Assembly: GCA_028751875.1 (NCBI GenBank)
Contig: CM054167.1
Coordinates: 16,915,301 to 16,979,300 of the forward strand
Direction: 5' to 3'
Length of the DNA: 64,000 nucleotides
Source of the DNA: Rapana venosa
Taxonomy: Eukaryota > Mollusca > Gastropoda > Neogastropoda > Muricidae
In this document: positions 22,940 to 36,345 of the stretch, one piece after another
Position numbering within the stretch: position 1 is the first letter of the stretch
Layout: each line of letters opens with the position of its first letter
Notes under the pieces: generated by a model
What the model was told of the DNA's origin: nothing
Database searches by the model: none
The model's input: the letters and a program-made list of their open reading frames with translations, nothing else
Program-made: the position numbers and the translations under genes

Positions 22940-22972
<33 letters not shown>

Positions 22973-23480
22973 TGTGTGTGTGTGTGTGTGTGTTTGTGTG
23001 TGTTTGCATTTTGTTCTTGAACTTTTCCTGCAAGAACTGTTATCTTAGTTTATATATATATTTCTCTGTTTATGATTTTGATATTAATACAGCAGATAAA
23101 GTAAAGTCTGTCTCTGTCTCTATTTCGCGTCTCTTTTTCTGTCTGTCTCTCTGTCTCTCACTCACACACACACACACACTCACACACACACATTGCATGC
23201 TCCAACATTCCCACTCATTAATGTTTAACACTTGAATGAATACAATGACTGATGATTATGTCTTTAGGTTGTTGTTGATATCTGACAGAAACCAGTATAC
23301 TTTCCTTGTGTGATAAAACTGGGATCAAACACGTTTGTGATCCAGAGACTGTGGGCAACAAAGCAGAAAGAGGTCAGAGAGGTGACAGATGAGGTGAAAT
23401 GAGCCGTAAAGTGGGCAACATCTGAGATGACCTCTGTGTTCCTTCAATCTGCCCTATATTCATGAGAAACAACAGTCAGT

Positions 23481-23547
<67 letters not shown>

Positions 23548-23709
23548 AGTGTGTGTGTGTGTGTGTGGTGTGTGTGTGTGTGAGTGAGTGTGTGTGTGTG
23601 TGTGTGTGTTGTGTGTGTGTGTGTGATGAGTGTGTGTGTGTGTGTGTGTACATGTATGTTGTGTGTTGGCATTTTGGTCTTGAACTTTTGCCCCCCCCCA
23701 CACACACAC

Positions 23710-23759
<50 letters not shown>

Positions 23760-24110
23760 CTCTCAATCACTCACACACCCACAGCAATTGTATGCTCCAA
23801 TATTCAAACTCCTTAACGTTCAACACTTGAATCAATGACGTGACTGATGATTATGTCTTTAGGCTGTTGTTGATATCTGACAGAAGGCAGTCTGCTTTCG
23901 GTGTCTTATAAAACTGCAGTCAAACACTTTTCTATTCCAGAGACTTGAGCAATAAAGCAGAAAGCAGTCAGAGAGGTGATAGATGAGGTGAAATGAGCCG
24001 CAAAGTGAGCAACAGCTGAGATGACCCCTGTGATTGACCTGCTGTACAATTATTCATTAGAAATAACTGTAAGAGGGTAGAGAGAGTGGGCGTATGGTTG
24101 AAGAGGGGGT
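22650..24110 (+). repeat. Three tandem ~600-bp units with internal TG and CA arms
   Basis: Each unit carries TGACTGA, TGATATCTGACAGAAACCAG, ATCCAGAGACTGTGGGCAAC, GAGATGACC and CCTATAT, then a TG run, the spacer GCATTTTGGTCTTGAACTTTTG or similar, and a CA run. Units begin near 22690, 23240 and 23840. The third has lost its TG/CA arms. No coding sense recognised. Confidence 0.75.
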
Positions 24111-24249
24111 GTGTCTCTTCGTTTAGAGAATTTTTTTTTGCGTTTTGTTTTCTTAAGTGTATATATAAAGTTTTGTTTCATGTTGTTAAAGAACGAGGTT
24201 GACTCTTTTCCTGCCTTGTCTTGCCTTTCGGGCCCTTTTCCCCTTTCCA

Positions 24250-27157
24250 CCCCTTCGCTTTTTGGCTTTTCACAGTTTTATGAAAAAGCAAATAAACCGG
24301 CTAATACAAGTTTAAAACCTGGCTATTAAACAAAGGTTTAAATTGGAAATTTAACCTTTATGCAGGGGGTCATATCTTTGATATAAAATAATTTTGGTTT
24401 CTTCAATTTTCCTGGGCCCCGGGATCAGATCTAGGAAGCAGGTGGTAGAAGTCACAAATCTTTTGAGTTGTGTAAAGGGAATTTAAGCTGGAGGTAAATT
24501 AAGACAAACAGAAGGTAAGAATGGATAAACTCAAAAACTACTTTTATTCCGCCGCTTTTGTGGAAACCTAAACGATCCCTATAATTTTGAAATTCTGCAT
24601 AAAATCCCCCCCCCCTCAAAATTAGAAGTCGGGATAATAATCGGGCTGCTTAATTTTGGTGGACTTGTTACAAGTAATTGTAGGGGGAAAGTTTTTCCCC
24701 GGGAAGGCCCTTTGAGTTTAAGAAAAGGAACTGCCGGTGGGGTAGTTAACCCGGCCAATTGAAATTTTGGTTCGAACATCCGGCCTTTGGACCTTTGCCT
24801 TATTGCTTTTCCCTTTTGCGGACTTTTTGACCCTTTTTGTTCATTGTTGACACTGGCTTCATTCCATACTTCCTCATCCTTCCCCTTAAAATTGAATTCC
24901 TCCCTTATTAATCTTTGCTTCTAATAATTTGTTTTTGTAAATTTCCCTTTGTTACATAATTTGCCTCGCATTAACCTTTTCCTTTGATCAACATTTGCTG
25001 TTTTCACCACTTTGGGGGGGTTCATTAAGCCGTCGTTCATACATTTTTGCCTTTTCTACACTTTGCCTTCTTCATCCCACTTTGCCTTCTTCATACACTT
25101 TGCCTTCTTTCATACACTTTGCCTTCTTCATACACTTTGCTTCGTTCTTTACATTTGCCTTCGTTCATACACTTTGCCTTATTGCATACACTTTGCCTTC
25201 GTTACATACACTTTGCCTTCTTCATACACTTTGCCTTCGTTACATACACTTTGCCTTCTTCATTACTTTTGCCTTCGTTCATACACTTTGCTTTCTTAAA
25301 AATGTTATTATAACTTTATCTTTTCTTAACCCTCTTTCCTCCTTTGTTCATTGCTTACTTGCTTTGGGTAAAAGTGTTTCAGATCAACAATCTCCCTTTG
25401 TACATTGTAAAATATTTGACAATCTATAAACCCACTACACAAAAAAAAAAAATTGAGCAACTCCCTCCCCATAACCACAAACCCACACCCATGCAGCACC
25501 TCAAAACCCAAACCCTAAGCCAGAAACACCCGGGAAACCACATACGATTGCAAGTCTAATTTTTCTATAAAACATGCCAAAACCGCAATTTCCGGAGTTG
25601 CTAATTTGGGCCCTTTTATTTTCCCCCCTTGATTGGTTCTTCTTTATTCGGCCAGGCGCAAATTACCTGTTATATTCTGATGATGGTAGTCTTTTTGGCG
25701 GGAGGGGAAAAGTAATGGGTTAATGATTTGGGTTGTATGTTGTTTGGGATTGTTTGTGGTTTTTGGGTTGATGTGTGTGTTTGTTGTGTGTGTGTGTGTG
25801 TGTGTGAGTGTGGATGGGGGTGTTGTGTGTGTGATTGGTGATATTGGTTGTGATGTGTGATGTGTTGGGTTTTGGTGGGGCTTGTGTGTGTGTGTGTGTG
25901 TGTGGGGTGTTTATTTATTTTATTTTTATTTTTTTTTTTGGGAAATGTTGATGTGTGTTTTTCCCAGCCCGTGTGTAGGGTTTTGTTTTGTTTTGTGGCA
26001 AATGTTTTTGAAAGGGTGGGTTTTATTTGTGTGAGTATTCTGGTGCTTCCAGGGGTCGGAATAGTCCATCAGAATTTTGGTAAGGGGATGGCTATGTTCA
26101 AGGAAAACCCCTTACGGGAATCGACCGTAAATCGTCTTTTAAACTTAATCAAGGGGTTCCGGGGTGTGGGGTTTAGTGTGGTGTTGGTGTGGGATGTGTG
26201 TTGTGTGGTGTGTTTTTTGGGTTGTGTGTGTTGTTGTGTGGTTAGAGGGATTGTGGGTTTTTTATTGTTTTTTATTGTTTAGAAAGTTGGTGTTTTATTG
26301 TTGTGTTTTTCTTTTAATCTGAAGAAACGTTTTTATTTGTTTATTTAACTTAAGATTTTGGTAGAGCTGTGGCCAAAAAAGGGGGTTGTTTTGGGGAACT
26401 CCGAATGCACACTTTTCCCATCTTGTGTTCCCCTTTATTTCGGAACAAGACTTGTTTTTGTTTTTGGTTGTGGTTGTTGGACATTTTTTTTGTGTGTTCT
26501 AGATAAAGTTGTGTCGTGACTGTGGGCACAAGTGGGGGGGTGGGGTGGAGGGGGTTGGCTTGGTGGGCCCTTTGGTGTGTGTGTTTTTGTTTACTTTGGA
26601 TGTGTGTTTTGTGTGTTGTTGTTTGGTGTGTGTGTGTGTGTTTGTGTGTTTGTGTGTGTGTGTGTGTATGTGTTTTTGGGGTTTTGTTTTGTTGTGTGTT
26701 GCTTTGTTCTTGTTTTTAATTGTTTTTTTTTTTATTTGTTTATGGTTTTTTAAATACAGGAAAAATTGTTGCTATTCGTCTTGCTTTTCTCCCTTCTTAC
26801 TTTCCCCCCCACACACACACACCCAAAACACAACACACACTTCCTAAATCATCCACCACACCCATTAGCTCCAAATTCAACCCTTAATTTAAAAACTTGA
26901 TCAATGAAATGACTGATGGTTTTGTTTTTAGGCTTGTTGTTGATATCTGACAGAAACCAGTTACTTTCCTGTGTGATAAAACTGGGATCAACCGTTTGTG
27001 TTTCCAGAGACTGTGGGCAACAAAGCAGAAAGAGTAGAGAGGTGAATTAGGTGAAATGAGCCCAAAGTGACAACATCTGAGATGACTTGTGTTCCTTCAA
27101 TTTTGCCCTATATTCGTGAGAAACAAGTCGGTGAGTTGTGTGTGTGTGTGTTTTGTG

Positions 27158-27210
<53 letters not shown>

Positions 27211-27780
27211 GTTGTGGGGGGGGGGGGAAAATGAGAGAGTTGTGGTTTTGGTGTGTGGGGTTTTGTGTGTGTGTTTTGTGTGTGTTGTTGTGTGTGGTGT
27301 TGTGTGTGTGTGTGTTTGTGTACATGTATGTGTGTTTGTTGGCATTTTGGTCTTGCTTTTGCGCCAAACCAAATATGCCAAACAATAAAGCAAAGGGGAA
27401 AAACCCTCCCCCCCCCCCACTATAATCTTTCAATACCACTCCCCCCCCCCAACACAAAACATCACACAACAACCCAACACACAACCCTTAATATCAAACC
27501 ACATAAGTTTTGGGTGTAAATTAAAACTCCTTCCGTTCAAAAAATGATCAATAAGATTGATTATTCCCAGGCTTGTGAATAGCAGAAGGCGTCGTTTGGT
27601 GTATTATAAAATGGGCCAAACAACTCTTGGTGGGCCCGGATTGATGCCAATAAAGCAGAAAGCAGTCAGAGGTGAAGAGAGGGGTGAATGAGCGAAAGGG
27701 GGAGAAAGTGAGAGATTTTGATTGATGTTACATTCATGAAATAATGAAGAGGGTAGGAAGGGGTGGTGTTTTAGTGTAAG
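24250..27780 (+). repeat. Low-fidelity copy of 20250-24110
   Basis: Landmarks follow the same order as upstream: ATGAAAAAGCAAATAAACCG (against 20285), ACAAGTAATTGTAGGG (against 20820), a shrunken 20-bp array at 25030-25300, GATGATGGTAGTC (25680 against 22119), and the ~600-bp unit landmarks at 26935-27135 and 27555-27760. Differences are dominated by missing bases and stretched homopolymers, as in unpolished long-read sequence. Confidence 0.75.
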
Positions 27781-28079
27781 TCGTGTGTGTGTTAGTGGGT
27801 ACGTGTGTGTCAGATGTTTTTTGAATTTAACTAAAAATGGGAATGAGATAGTGATTGTGTGTGTGTGTGGTGGGGGTGTGGTGTATGTGTGGTGTGGGTG
27901 TGGGAGTGTGTGTGGTGGTGTGGTGTGTGTGGTGTGTTGTGTGAGTGAGACAGGGTTTTGGAAGTTTTGGGAGTGCGAGGGCAGGTTTTGGTGTGCTGTA
28001 TGTTCATGCGTGTATAGGGGTTGTGTGTGTTGTTTGTGTGTTAATTGTGTGTGTTTAAATTAAAAATAAACAAAACTTA

Positions 28080-29330
28080 TGAAAACACACACACCCAAAC
28101 AAATGCACACAAGCAAAACATGGGAACGCCACACTACATATTAACACCACCACGACAAAGCACACCACATATACATCTTTCACCCTACCCTTCCCCACCC
28201 CTCCCCACTCACAGAGATGGATGCCAACTTCAAGGATCCCCGTTTTTCCTTGTATAAAGAACTGACTTTGTTTGTCTTTTGCTCTTGTTGATGATTCTGA
28301 CAGAAACCAGTCTTTCTTTTCCCTTTTGTGATAAAAACAAGGATCTACGAGCTTGATCCAGAGACGTGAATAAACAAAGCGGAAGGAGTCAGAGAGATGA
28401 GGGAAAGAGATGACATGAGCCGCCAAGTGGGAACATCTGAGGTGACCCCTGAGTTCGTTTGTTTGCCTAATATTACGAAGACAACAGTGAGAGAGACCCG
28501 AGAAGGGACGAAGGAAGAAAGGGAGAGATATAGAGGGAGAGAGAGAGAGAGAGAGAGAGAGTGAGATGAGAGGGGAGAGAAGAGAGAGAGAAAAGAGAAG
28601 AGAGAGAGGAAGAGAGAGAGAGAGTAAGGAGAGACAAAGACAGAGACAGCGAGAGAGTTCAAACAAAGAAACAGAGAAGAGGTATGTGGAGAAGGACGAA
28701 CAGAGGAAAGTGAAAAGAGATGAGAAAGAGAGGAGAGAGAGAGAGGGGGATTAATAATATTATTTTGGGGATGGCGTTTCGAAGTTTAACCCCAAAGGGG
28801 GAGAAGAGGGAGAATGTATGTGTTGGTTTACTTATTTTTATTATTATTTTGGGAATTTCCTACTTTATTTTTTAATTTGTTTTTAATTCCTATACCCCAA
28901 AAAGGGGAAAAAGAATTTATTTAAAAATTTTTCCCCCTTTGGCTTTTTACATTTTATTTTTTTTTTTTAGGGGATTGATAACAAATGATTTTTTTTGGTT
29001 TTTTTTTAACCTGTCCCTTTTATTAAAAAACTAAAGAAAAAAGAAAATATAAAAAAAAGGTTTTGGGGCCTGTAATTACAATGCTTGTTTTAAAAAATTT
29101 TTTTAATTTGTCAGTTTGGTTTTTTTTCTTGTTTTTATGATTTTTTTCTTTTTCTTTTTCTGAGTGTTGTTTTGTGTATATTTTTTAAAGGATTAATAGA
29201 AATTTTTATAGAGAATAAAAAGGTCTAATAACCCTTTTTTATTTTATTTACAACCTTGTGTTTTTTAAAAAATGATAAAAAACCGTGGAAATTACTGGTT
29301 TTTTTTTTCTTGTGTTTTACCCTTTTTTCT
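28080..29330 (+). repeat. Low-fidelity copy of 30060-31395
   Basis: Shares in order CCCCACTCACAG, a GACAGAAACCAG-like unit, a GA tract, ATACCCCAAAAAGGGG (28894 against 30921), AATTTGTCAGTTTGGTTTTT (29106 against 31157) and TAATAGAAATTTTTATA. Homopolymers are longer and unique bases are lost compared with 30060-31395. Confidence 0.75.
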
Positions 29331-29399
29331 TTTTTTTTTTCTTCACATTTTCCTCATTTAAAAGGGGAGTAGAGTGTTAGTTTTAGTTTTAGTTTTAAA

Positions 29400-29825
29400 T
29401 TGTTAGTAGGGAGTAGTTGTGAGTTTGGGGAGTTGAGATTGAGGGGAAAGGAGATTCTTTGTTGACTGCCCTATATTGTTTGCTCTTTCTTTTGTTTCAT
29501 TTTTCTTTTTCTTCAACTCTCTACGCTTGTCGCATAGTTGTAGGATGTTAGGTGTGACCCATGGTTTTTTGACTGGTCGGTGTTTGCCAAGAAGCTCGCT
29601 TGCTGTTTCAGTCACTGGTGCATTGAAACTATTCGTCAGTGTATCTATGTCTGAGTCTATCACAGTGAGTGCTGCAAACTTTCCACCTATCCTGCTTGAA
29701 AAATTTTTATCCCACTGGGTTTTTCAGCTTCTGAGGTTCAAATTTGATCCGGATGTGTTCCGCTTTGGTGACGTGTCGAAAGTCATCATTCACATGTCAT
29801 GTTCACTCCCTATGTCTGGATAGGG
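29400..29825 (-). mobile_element. RTE-like LINE fragment, endonuclease-to-RT linker
   Basis: The minus frame from 29663 to 29403 contains TASELLGKHRPV, then KKPWVTPNILQLCDKRRELK and a basic KKKK-rich stretch. This is the conserved linker between the endonuclease and reverse transcriptase of RTE-type ORFs. Just upstream, other frames carry ARIGGKFAALTVIDSDIDTL and, near 29800, MMTFDTSPKRN. At least two frameshifts separate the pieces, and no palm motif (YxDD) lies inside the fragment. It sits between the noisy block and its downstream parent. Confidence 0.75.
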
Positions 29826-29952
29826 AGTGTAGGTGTGATAAACACACTGTATTGAAAAAAAACATAGACAAATTACACAAAGCACACATGACTTGCACAC
29901 ACATAACATACTTACACACGCACGCACGAGCCGCACAACACACCTATATATG

Positions 29953-30060
29953 AAAAAATCTGAGCGCTTGGTTTTTGCTTTACAAGTTCAGCGCTAAATT
30001 AAATTTCCATACATTATTATTATTAATATTATATTATTATTATTATGATTATTATATTAA
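29953..30060 (+). mobile_element. Retroelement 3'-terminal hairpin (AGCGCT type) with ATT tail
   Basis: GAGCGCTTGG and TCAGCGCT flank TTTTTGCTTTACAAG, followed by an ATT/TTA microsatellite. Same signature as 1569. Confidence 0.5.
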
Positions 30061-30572
30061 CTTTATTAATAAACAACTTTCACCACTACACCAAACCCTC
30101 ATCCCCACACCCACTCACAGATCCACGACCAAGGCATCCAGTTTTTGCTGTATGTAATGACGCTGATGATTTCGTTCTTTAGCTCTTGTGATGATTTCGA
30201 CAGAACCATTCTTTCTTGTTGATAAATATATAGGATATACGAGCGTTGATCAGAGACTTTGAACTACACCAACCGAAACAGTCAGAGAGATGAGGATAGA
30301 TGACAAGAGCCGCAAGTGGCAATCTAGATGACCCTCTGATTCGTTTGATTTGATATATTGAGAGAAACATGTGGAGAAGAACAAGACAGAGGCAGACAGG
30401 ACAGGAGGAATAGATAAAGGGAGAGTAGAGAGAGGGGTGAGAGAAGAGGAACAGAGAGAGAGACAGGGAGAGACGCATGTGAGATCAGTCGAGAAGTCAA
30501 ACAGAGAAACAGAGAAGCAGAGAGAGAAGAGAGGAGATGATAGAGAGAGAGAGAGAGGGAGAGAGAGAGAGA

Positions 30573-30604
<32 letters not shown>

Positions 30605-30628
30605 TAGTGTGAGAGAAGACAGACAGAA

Positions 30629-30702
<74 letters not shown>

Positions 30703-30732
30703 TATGTGTGAGAGACAGACAGACAGAAAAAC

Positions 30733-30777
<45 letters not shown>

Positions 30778-30798
30778 TGGAGGAGGAGAGGAAGAGAG

Positions 30799-30834
<36 letters not shown>

Positions 30835-31395
30835 GTGTGTGTTACTGTTAGTATTCATATTATTTTTTGGTATATTGCTGCTAGCTTTTATTTTCATGAT
30901 CAATTTGTTTGTAATCCTCCATACCCCAAAAGGGGTGAAAAGAATTAAATCTTGAATCTCTCCCTCTCTGGCTTCCTCCTCTACCATCTTTGATTACTTT
31001 TTTTCCAGGAGCACTTGCCATAACAAATCGATGATTATTTTGAATTTGTTTCTAAACCTGCCCTTGTATGTAAACAAACTACAGAAAAAAGCCAAATGAT
31101 AAAAAAAGCGTTTTGGAGCAATGTAAGTTGAGCAATGCTATGTAAGGGAATTATTTGCTTTTAATTTGTCAGTTTGGTTTTTATTATTGTTGTATTTTAT
31201 GATTTTTTTTTCAGGTTTTGCTTTTCTGCAGTGCTCTGTTTCTGCTTGGTATTACCGTTTTTCTTAAAGGGTTTAACTAGAAATTATAATAAGAGCAATC
31301 AAAAAGAGCCTAATAGACACAATTAAGTATTTTTTTAATTTGCAACCACTTTCGTTTGTTTTTTTAATGTAATACAATTACCTGCTGGCAAGCAC
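30061..31395 (+). repeat. Parent copy of 28080-29330, with long (GA)n tract
   Basis: Begins with a diverged member of the ~600-bp unit family (30175-30380) and continues through an interrupted GA tract (30530-30835). It ends in AT-rich sequence with ATACCCCAAAAGGGGTG. No gene recognised. Confidence 0.65.
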
Positions 31396-31469
31396 TTACT
31401 CGGATTTTGTTAGAGCATCAATGTGTTTTACCTTGCATTTCTTCTTCTTTTTCTTCATTATCATCATCC

Positions 31470-31560
31470 TCATCAGTAGTAGTAGTAGTAGTAGTAGTCG
31501 TGGTGGTGGTGGTGATGGTGATGGTAGTAGTAGTAGTAATAGTAGTAGTAGTATTGTTGT
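31470..31560. repeat. (AGT)n/(GGT)n triplet microsatellite
   Basis: AGT triplets with a GTGGTGGTGATGGTGATGGT centre, flanked by ATT/ATC-rich sequence. Confidence 0.9.
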
Positions 31561-31717
31561 CCTTATTTTTACCATTTTTTTGTCATTTTTATCCAATTAT
31601 CATGATTATTCTTGCTATTAATATTATCATCATATGATTTATTCTATCAATAATGTTTTTATTATTGTCATCAACATAAGAATAATGAATGATCACTCAT
31701 GTACCTTTTTTCTTTTT

Positions 31718-32028
31718 CCATCTAGTCCCTGTGTGCATGCATGTTTTCTAAAATATTTTTATCCGTTTCTACCAACACCCAATGGCCTACTATCCCGAAA
31801 GGCAGATCAGGTTTTCAACGTGTACTCAAGATGTTCGAACTTGATACCTCAGTTTTTAGTCTCATCCTAAAATCGTTTTAAGGAATGGAGTCAGTATTGG
31901 TTTATATCCAGGGGGAAAATCCCCTCAAAATGAGGGTTGGGGAGGGGGAGGGTCTCAGGGCTGGTCGGACCTGGACCGTCAGATCATGAGCTCAACGCTC
32001 TAACCACTAGGCCACACTGTTCGTTGGG
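31718..32028 (-). mobile_element. SINE-B copy 5
   Basis: Minus-strand head at the right end: CTCTAACCACTAGGCCACAC is the reverse complement of the A-box region. The body has GTTTTTAGTCTCATCCTAAA and CCAACACCCAATGGCCTACT. Diverged, with a G-rich insertion near 31930. Confidence 0.85.
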
Positions 32029-32660
32029 TAATCTCACAGCAAATAAAACTATTTATTCCTTTAACGTTTGTTTTGGGGTATTTTTTGTTCACGATGTGTA
32101 AAGTAACATAGTTCAAAAGCATGAATTTGTGTTTGCTTGGGTTTTGTTTTCTTGTGTTAAAGTTGAATCTTTGATAAATCATTTTTAAAATGATTGAGAA
32201 GTTGAGAGGGGTTACCTGCACTTATTTTCTCCCACTATTTCATCACTATGACTGTTTTATTTTCTTTTAAGTTTTTAAGTTTTGAGAGAAATGTTATTTC
32301 ATGTCCGGTTTTTTGTATGGTGTTTTTATTTTCCATTTTTCTTAATGTTTTTTTTCGGACTGGTGAACATTTTTTATGTTGTTTTTCTTTATACTTGATG
32401 TTGATAAAAACAAAATAGAGATTAGAATAGAATAAGAAAGAAAGAAACATAAAGACAGAAAGAAAAAGACAGAAAGAAAAAAAAGAAGAAACAAACAAAC
32501 AAACAAAACCAAAAAAAGAACCGAAAGAAAACAAAGAAAGAAACAACAGAAAATAAAAACACAAAGAAAACCAAACAAAAGAAACCAGAAAGAAACAGAA
32601 AGAATAAAAACAAGCAAGCAAGAAAGAAAGATCCATAGAAAGGAGGAAAGCAACAGAAAG
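32029..32660. other. Unassigned, then A/GAAA-rich tract
   Basis: AT-rich to 32410, then AAAGAAAGAAAC-type purine repeats to 32660. Minus-strand Phe/Leu frames reflect this tract. Confidence 0.5.
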
Positions 32661-33618
<958 letters not shown>

Positions 33619-33619
33619 A

Positions 33620-33735
33620 AAGTGCACGTGTGTGTGTGTGTGCTTGTGAGTGTGGTGTGTGTGTGTGTGTTTGTTTCTGTTTGTGTGTGGTGTTCTTATG
33701 TGTATGTCTATCTATCCATCTATTTATCTATCTAT

Positions 33736-33821
<86 letters not shown>

Positions 33822-33855
33822 ATATATATATATATATATATTATAATATATATAT

Positions 33856-33897
<42 letters not shown>
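33620..33897. repeat. (TG)n, (CT)n and (TA)n compound microsatellite
   Basis: TG at 33628-33690, ATCT tetramers, a CT run of about 80 bp at 33739-33818, then TA to 33897. Confidence 0.95.
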
Positions 33898-33898
<1 letters not shown>

Positions 33899-34044
33899 CT
33901 GAGACAAAAGAGTGAGGAAAAACAAGTGCAGGTAACCAGTTACAACTTCATTCTCATCATAAAACTAATTTTTGTCCAAGACTCGAAAAAAAAAAAATAA
34001 AATAAAATAAAATAAAAGAGGTCACTACAGGATAAAACTTTGGA

Positions 34045-34063
34045 GGCAGTGTGTGTGTGTGTG

Positions 34064-34146
<83 letters not shown>
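34045..34146. repeat. (GA)n microsatellite
   Basis: Short TG run, then about 80 bp of GA with one AGGAGG interruption. Confidence 0.95.
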
Positions 34147-34148
<2 letters not shown>

Positions 34149-34695
34149 ATAACAAACCTTTGAGAGAGAATGAACAATGAACAATAAAGAATGAATAAAT
34201 TGTGCAAATAGATGTTTATAGAATGGTCATAACTACAGCCTGTTTTCTTTCAGCCCTCTGGGAAAAAAGAACCAAATAAACCAAACAAAAGTAATGACAG
34301 AGAGACACACACAAACAGACAGACAAGACAGACAGGCAGACAGACAGGCAAACAGGCAGATACAGACAGCCAGAAAGAAAGGAAGAACAGGGACACCATG
34401 ATGTTGGCTTGGTTGATAAAGAAAAGCAAACAAGGAAAGAAGAAAGGAAAACAGCTGAGGTAAGAGAAATGGGTGTTAAGCAAACGCAGCCCTTCAATCG
34501 TCTGCTAATTCAATCCCTTCAAGACATGCAATCGATTGCCTGTAAACAGTCTTTCAAACGCTTCTATTAGGGCTGTATCATTGCTCCACACAAGTTCACA
34601 GGCAATTAAAGAAGAAAAAGAAAGAAAACAAAAACTTTGAAGAAGACATAGAAGAGATGAAAAAAAATAATTCGTCGAAGAGGAATACTTTGAAG
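34147..34695. other. Unassigned with ACAG-rich tract
   Basis: CAGACAGACAGGCAGA tetramers at 34305-34370. The remainder is unassigned. Confidence 0.45.
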
Positions 34696-34699
34696 ACTT

Positions 34700-34865
34700 A
34701 GGGGAAGACTTAGAAGAAGAAGAAGAAGAAGAAGAAGAAGAAGAAGAAGAAGAAGAAGAAGAAGAAGAAGAAGAAGAAGAAGAAGAAGAAGAAAGAAGAA
34801 GAAGAAGACTTAGAAGAAGAAGAATTGAGAAGAAGAAGAAGAAAAAGAAGAAAAAGAAGAAAAAT
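34700..34865. repeat. (GAA)n microsatellite
   Basis: About 30 consecutive GAA triplets at 34710-34800, then degenerate GAA/AAG. Purine-only strand able to form triplex DNA. Confidence 0.95.
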
Positions 34866-35087
34866 TTCTCTTATGTTTTCCATCAAGTACGTCTGCTATT
34901 GTAAGTGAGGAGGATAGCGCTAGCATGCCTAGCATGCACCCTGTTACCTGGAGAGGGACAGACTCCGCCATGTCCAGTTTGCTTAAGACACAGCACTGCC
35001 TGACATTTAAAATAAAAATGTCAGCGTAGGGCTCCGAGGATTGGTCATTGAGTTAACTAAGAAAGAAGAGAAGCCACTGTTCATGTG
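34866..35087. other. Unassigned intergenic sequence
   Basis: Single-copy-looking with no recognised feature. Ends at the CTT run that marks the tail of the next element. Confidence 0.4.
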
Positions 35088-35425
35088 ATCTTCTTCTTCT
35101 TCTTCTTTCAACGCTCAGACAGCATTTATTGTTGACTCTTATATGAGCGAATGATTATGTGTTGCGCTGCCGTTAAGCGCCTGACAAAGTCGGGCCCTGC
35201 AAATCCAACTTTGGCGCTGGAGAGAATTGTTATATATGATTTTTTCAGTCTTTCTGTAACAAAAAAGCAGTTGAATGGACCAAGAAGGCATAAAACAGAC
35301 AAGAAAGAGATGACAGGAAGAAAAGGAATAAGGCAGAAACAAAGAGAGGGGAAAAGGTGGAATTCCTGGCACAGAATTTCGAGAAGGTGGGGATGCTATT
35401 TATACTGACAGGTCCCCACGGCGGG
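35088..35425 (-). mobile_element. Family-D element with intact (GAA)n tail
   Basis: Left end CTTCTTCTTCTTCTTTCAAC is the reverse complement of a GAA tail on the minus strand. The outer stem CGCTCA/TGAGCG is preserved, the inner stem partly decayed. The interior keeps GGCGCTGGAGAGAATTG and AGTCTTTCTGTAACAAAAA, the ancestor of the 38-bp minisatellite. It also keeps AGAAGGCATAAAACAGAC, the ancestor of the 45-bp one. The right end is GGTCCCCACGGCGGGG. Confidence 0.85.
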
Positions 35426-35439
35426 GTGCACTTGTTGAG

Positions 35440-35885
35440 CTAATGTCTCTCTGTCTGCATGTCTGCCTGTTTGCCTGCCTGTCTCTCTATTTGTCTATCT
35501 CTCCGTCTGCTTGCCTGTCTGTCTATCTCCCTGCCTACCTGCCGGTCTGCCTGCCTGCCTGCCTGCCTGTCAGTCTGCCTGCCTGCCTGTCTGCCTCTCT
35601 GCCTGTCTGCCTGCATCTCTCTGTCTGCCTGCTTTGCCTGCCTGCCTGTCAGTCTGCCTGCCTGCTTGCCTGCCTCTCTGTCTGTCTGTCTGCCTCTCTG
35701 CCTGTTTGTCTGCATCTCTCTGTCTGCCTGCTTGCCTGTCTATCCTTTCAGTCTGTCTGTCTTTCTACCTGCTTGTCTGCCGATCTGTCTGTCTCCCTGC
35801 CTGCCTGCCTGCCTTCCTGTCTGTCTGTCTGCTTTCCTGTCTGTCTGTCTGTCTGCCTAGGTCTGACTGTCTGCCTGTGTATATA
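35440..35885. repeat. (CTGC/CTGT)n tetramer array
   Basis: About 440 bp of CTGT and CTGC tetramers with CTCT interruptions. All frames stay open as Leu/Ser/Cys/Pro. Confidence 0.95.
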
Positions 35886-35989
35886 TCAGTTGGTTTTTCC
35901 CTCCCTTTTTTCTAACCCTGTCTCTCTGTCTTTTGTGCACTTCTGCATCCCTGTCTGACATTGTCTCTTCATTTTTATGTTTCTTTACC

Positions 35990-35991
35990 CC

Positions 35992-36036
<45 letters not shown>

Positions 36037-36276
36037 TCTCTCTCTCTCTTTCCTTTTCTCTCCCTCCCTCCTCCTGTGTGTTTATGTGTGTGCGTGCGTG
36101 CGTAGCATGCGCGCCTGCGTGCGTGCGTGCGCGTGCGCGCGCGCGCGCACGTGGTGTGTGTGTGTGTGTGTGTGTGTGTGTGACTCTGTTTCTATTTCTC
36201 TCTGTACTTTTCTCTGTTTCGGTCTCCCTCTGTCTCTCTGTTGCTTTCTTTCTCAGTCTCCGTCTCCCTGTCTCTC

Positions 36277-36330
<54 letters not shown>

Positions 36331-36345
36331 CTTTCCCTCCCCACC
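35990..36345. repeat. (CT)n, CG/TG alternating and (CTGT)n cluster
   Basis: CT at 35995-36062. Alternating GCGTGCGCGCGC at 36090-36150 (Z-DNA candidate), then TG, then CTGT at 36275-36315. Confidence 0.9.

Noticed and set aside
23444..23816. Overlapping frames on both strands of 84-109 codons near the TG/CA tracts
   Set aside because: Val/Cys and His/Thr alternation from TG/CA dinucleotides.
26509..26847. 112-codon frame in the TG-rich part of the noisy block
   Set aside because: Sequence here appears error-laden and is dominated by TG. Any frame is unreliable.
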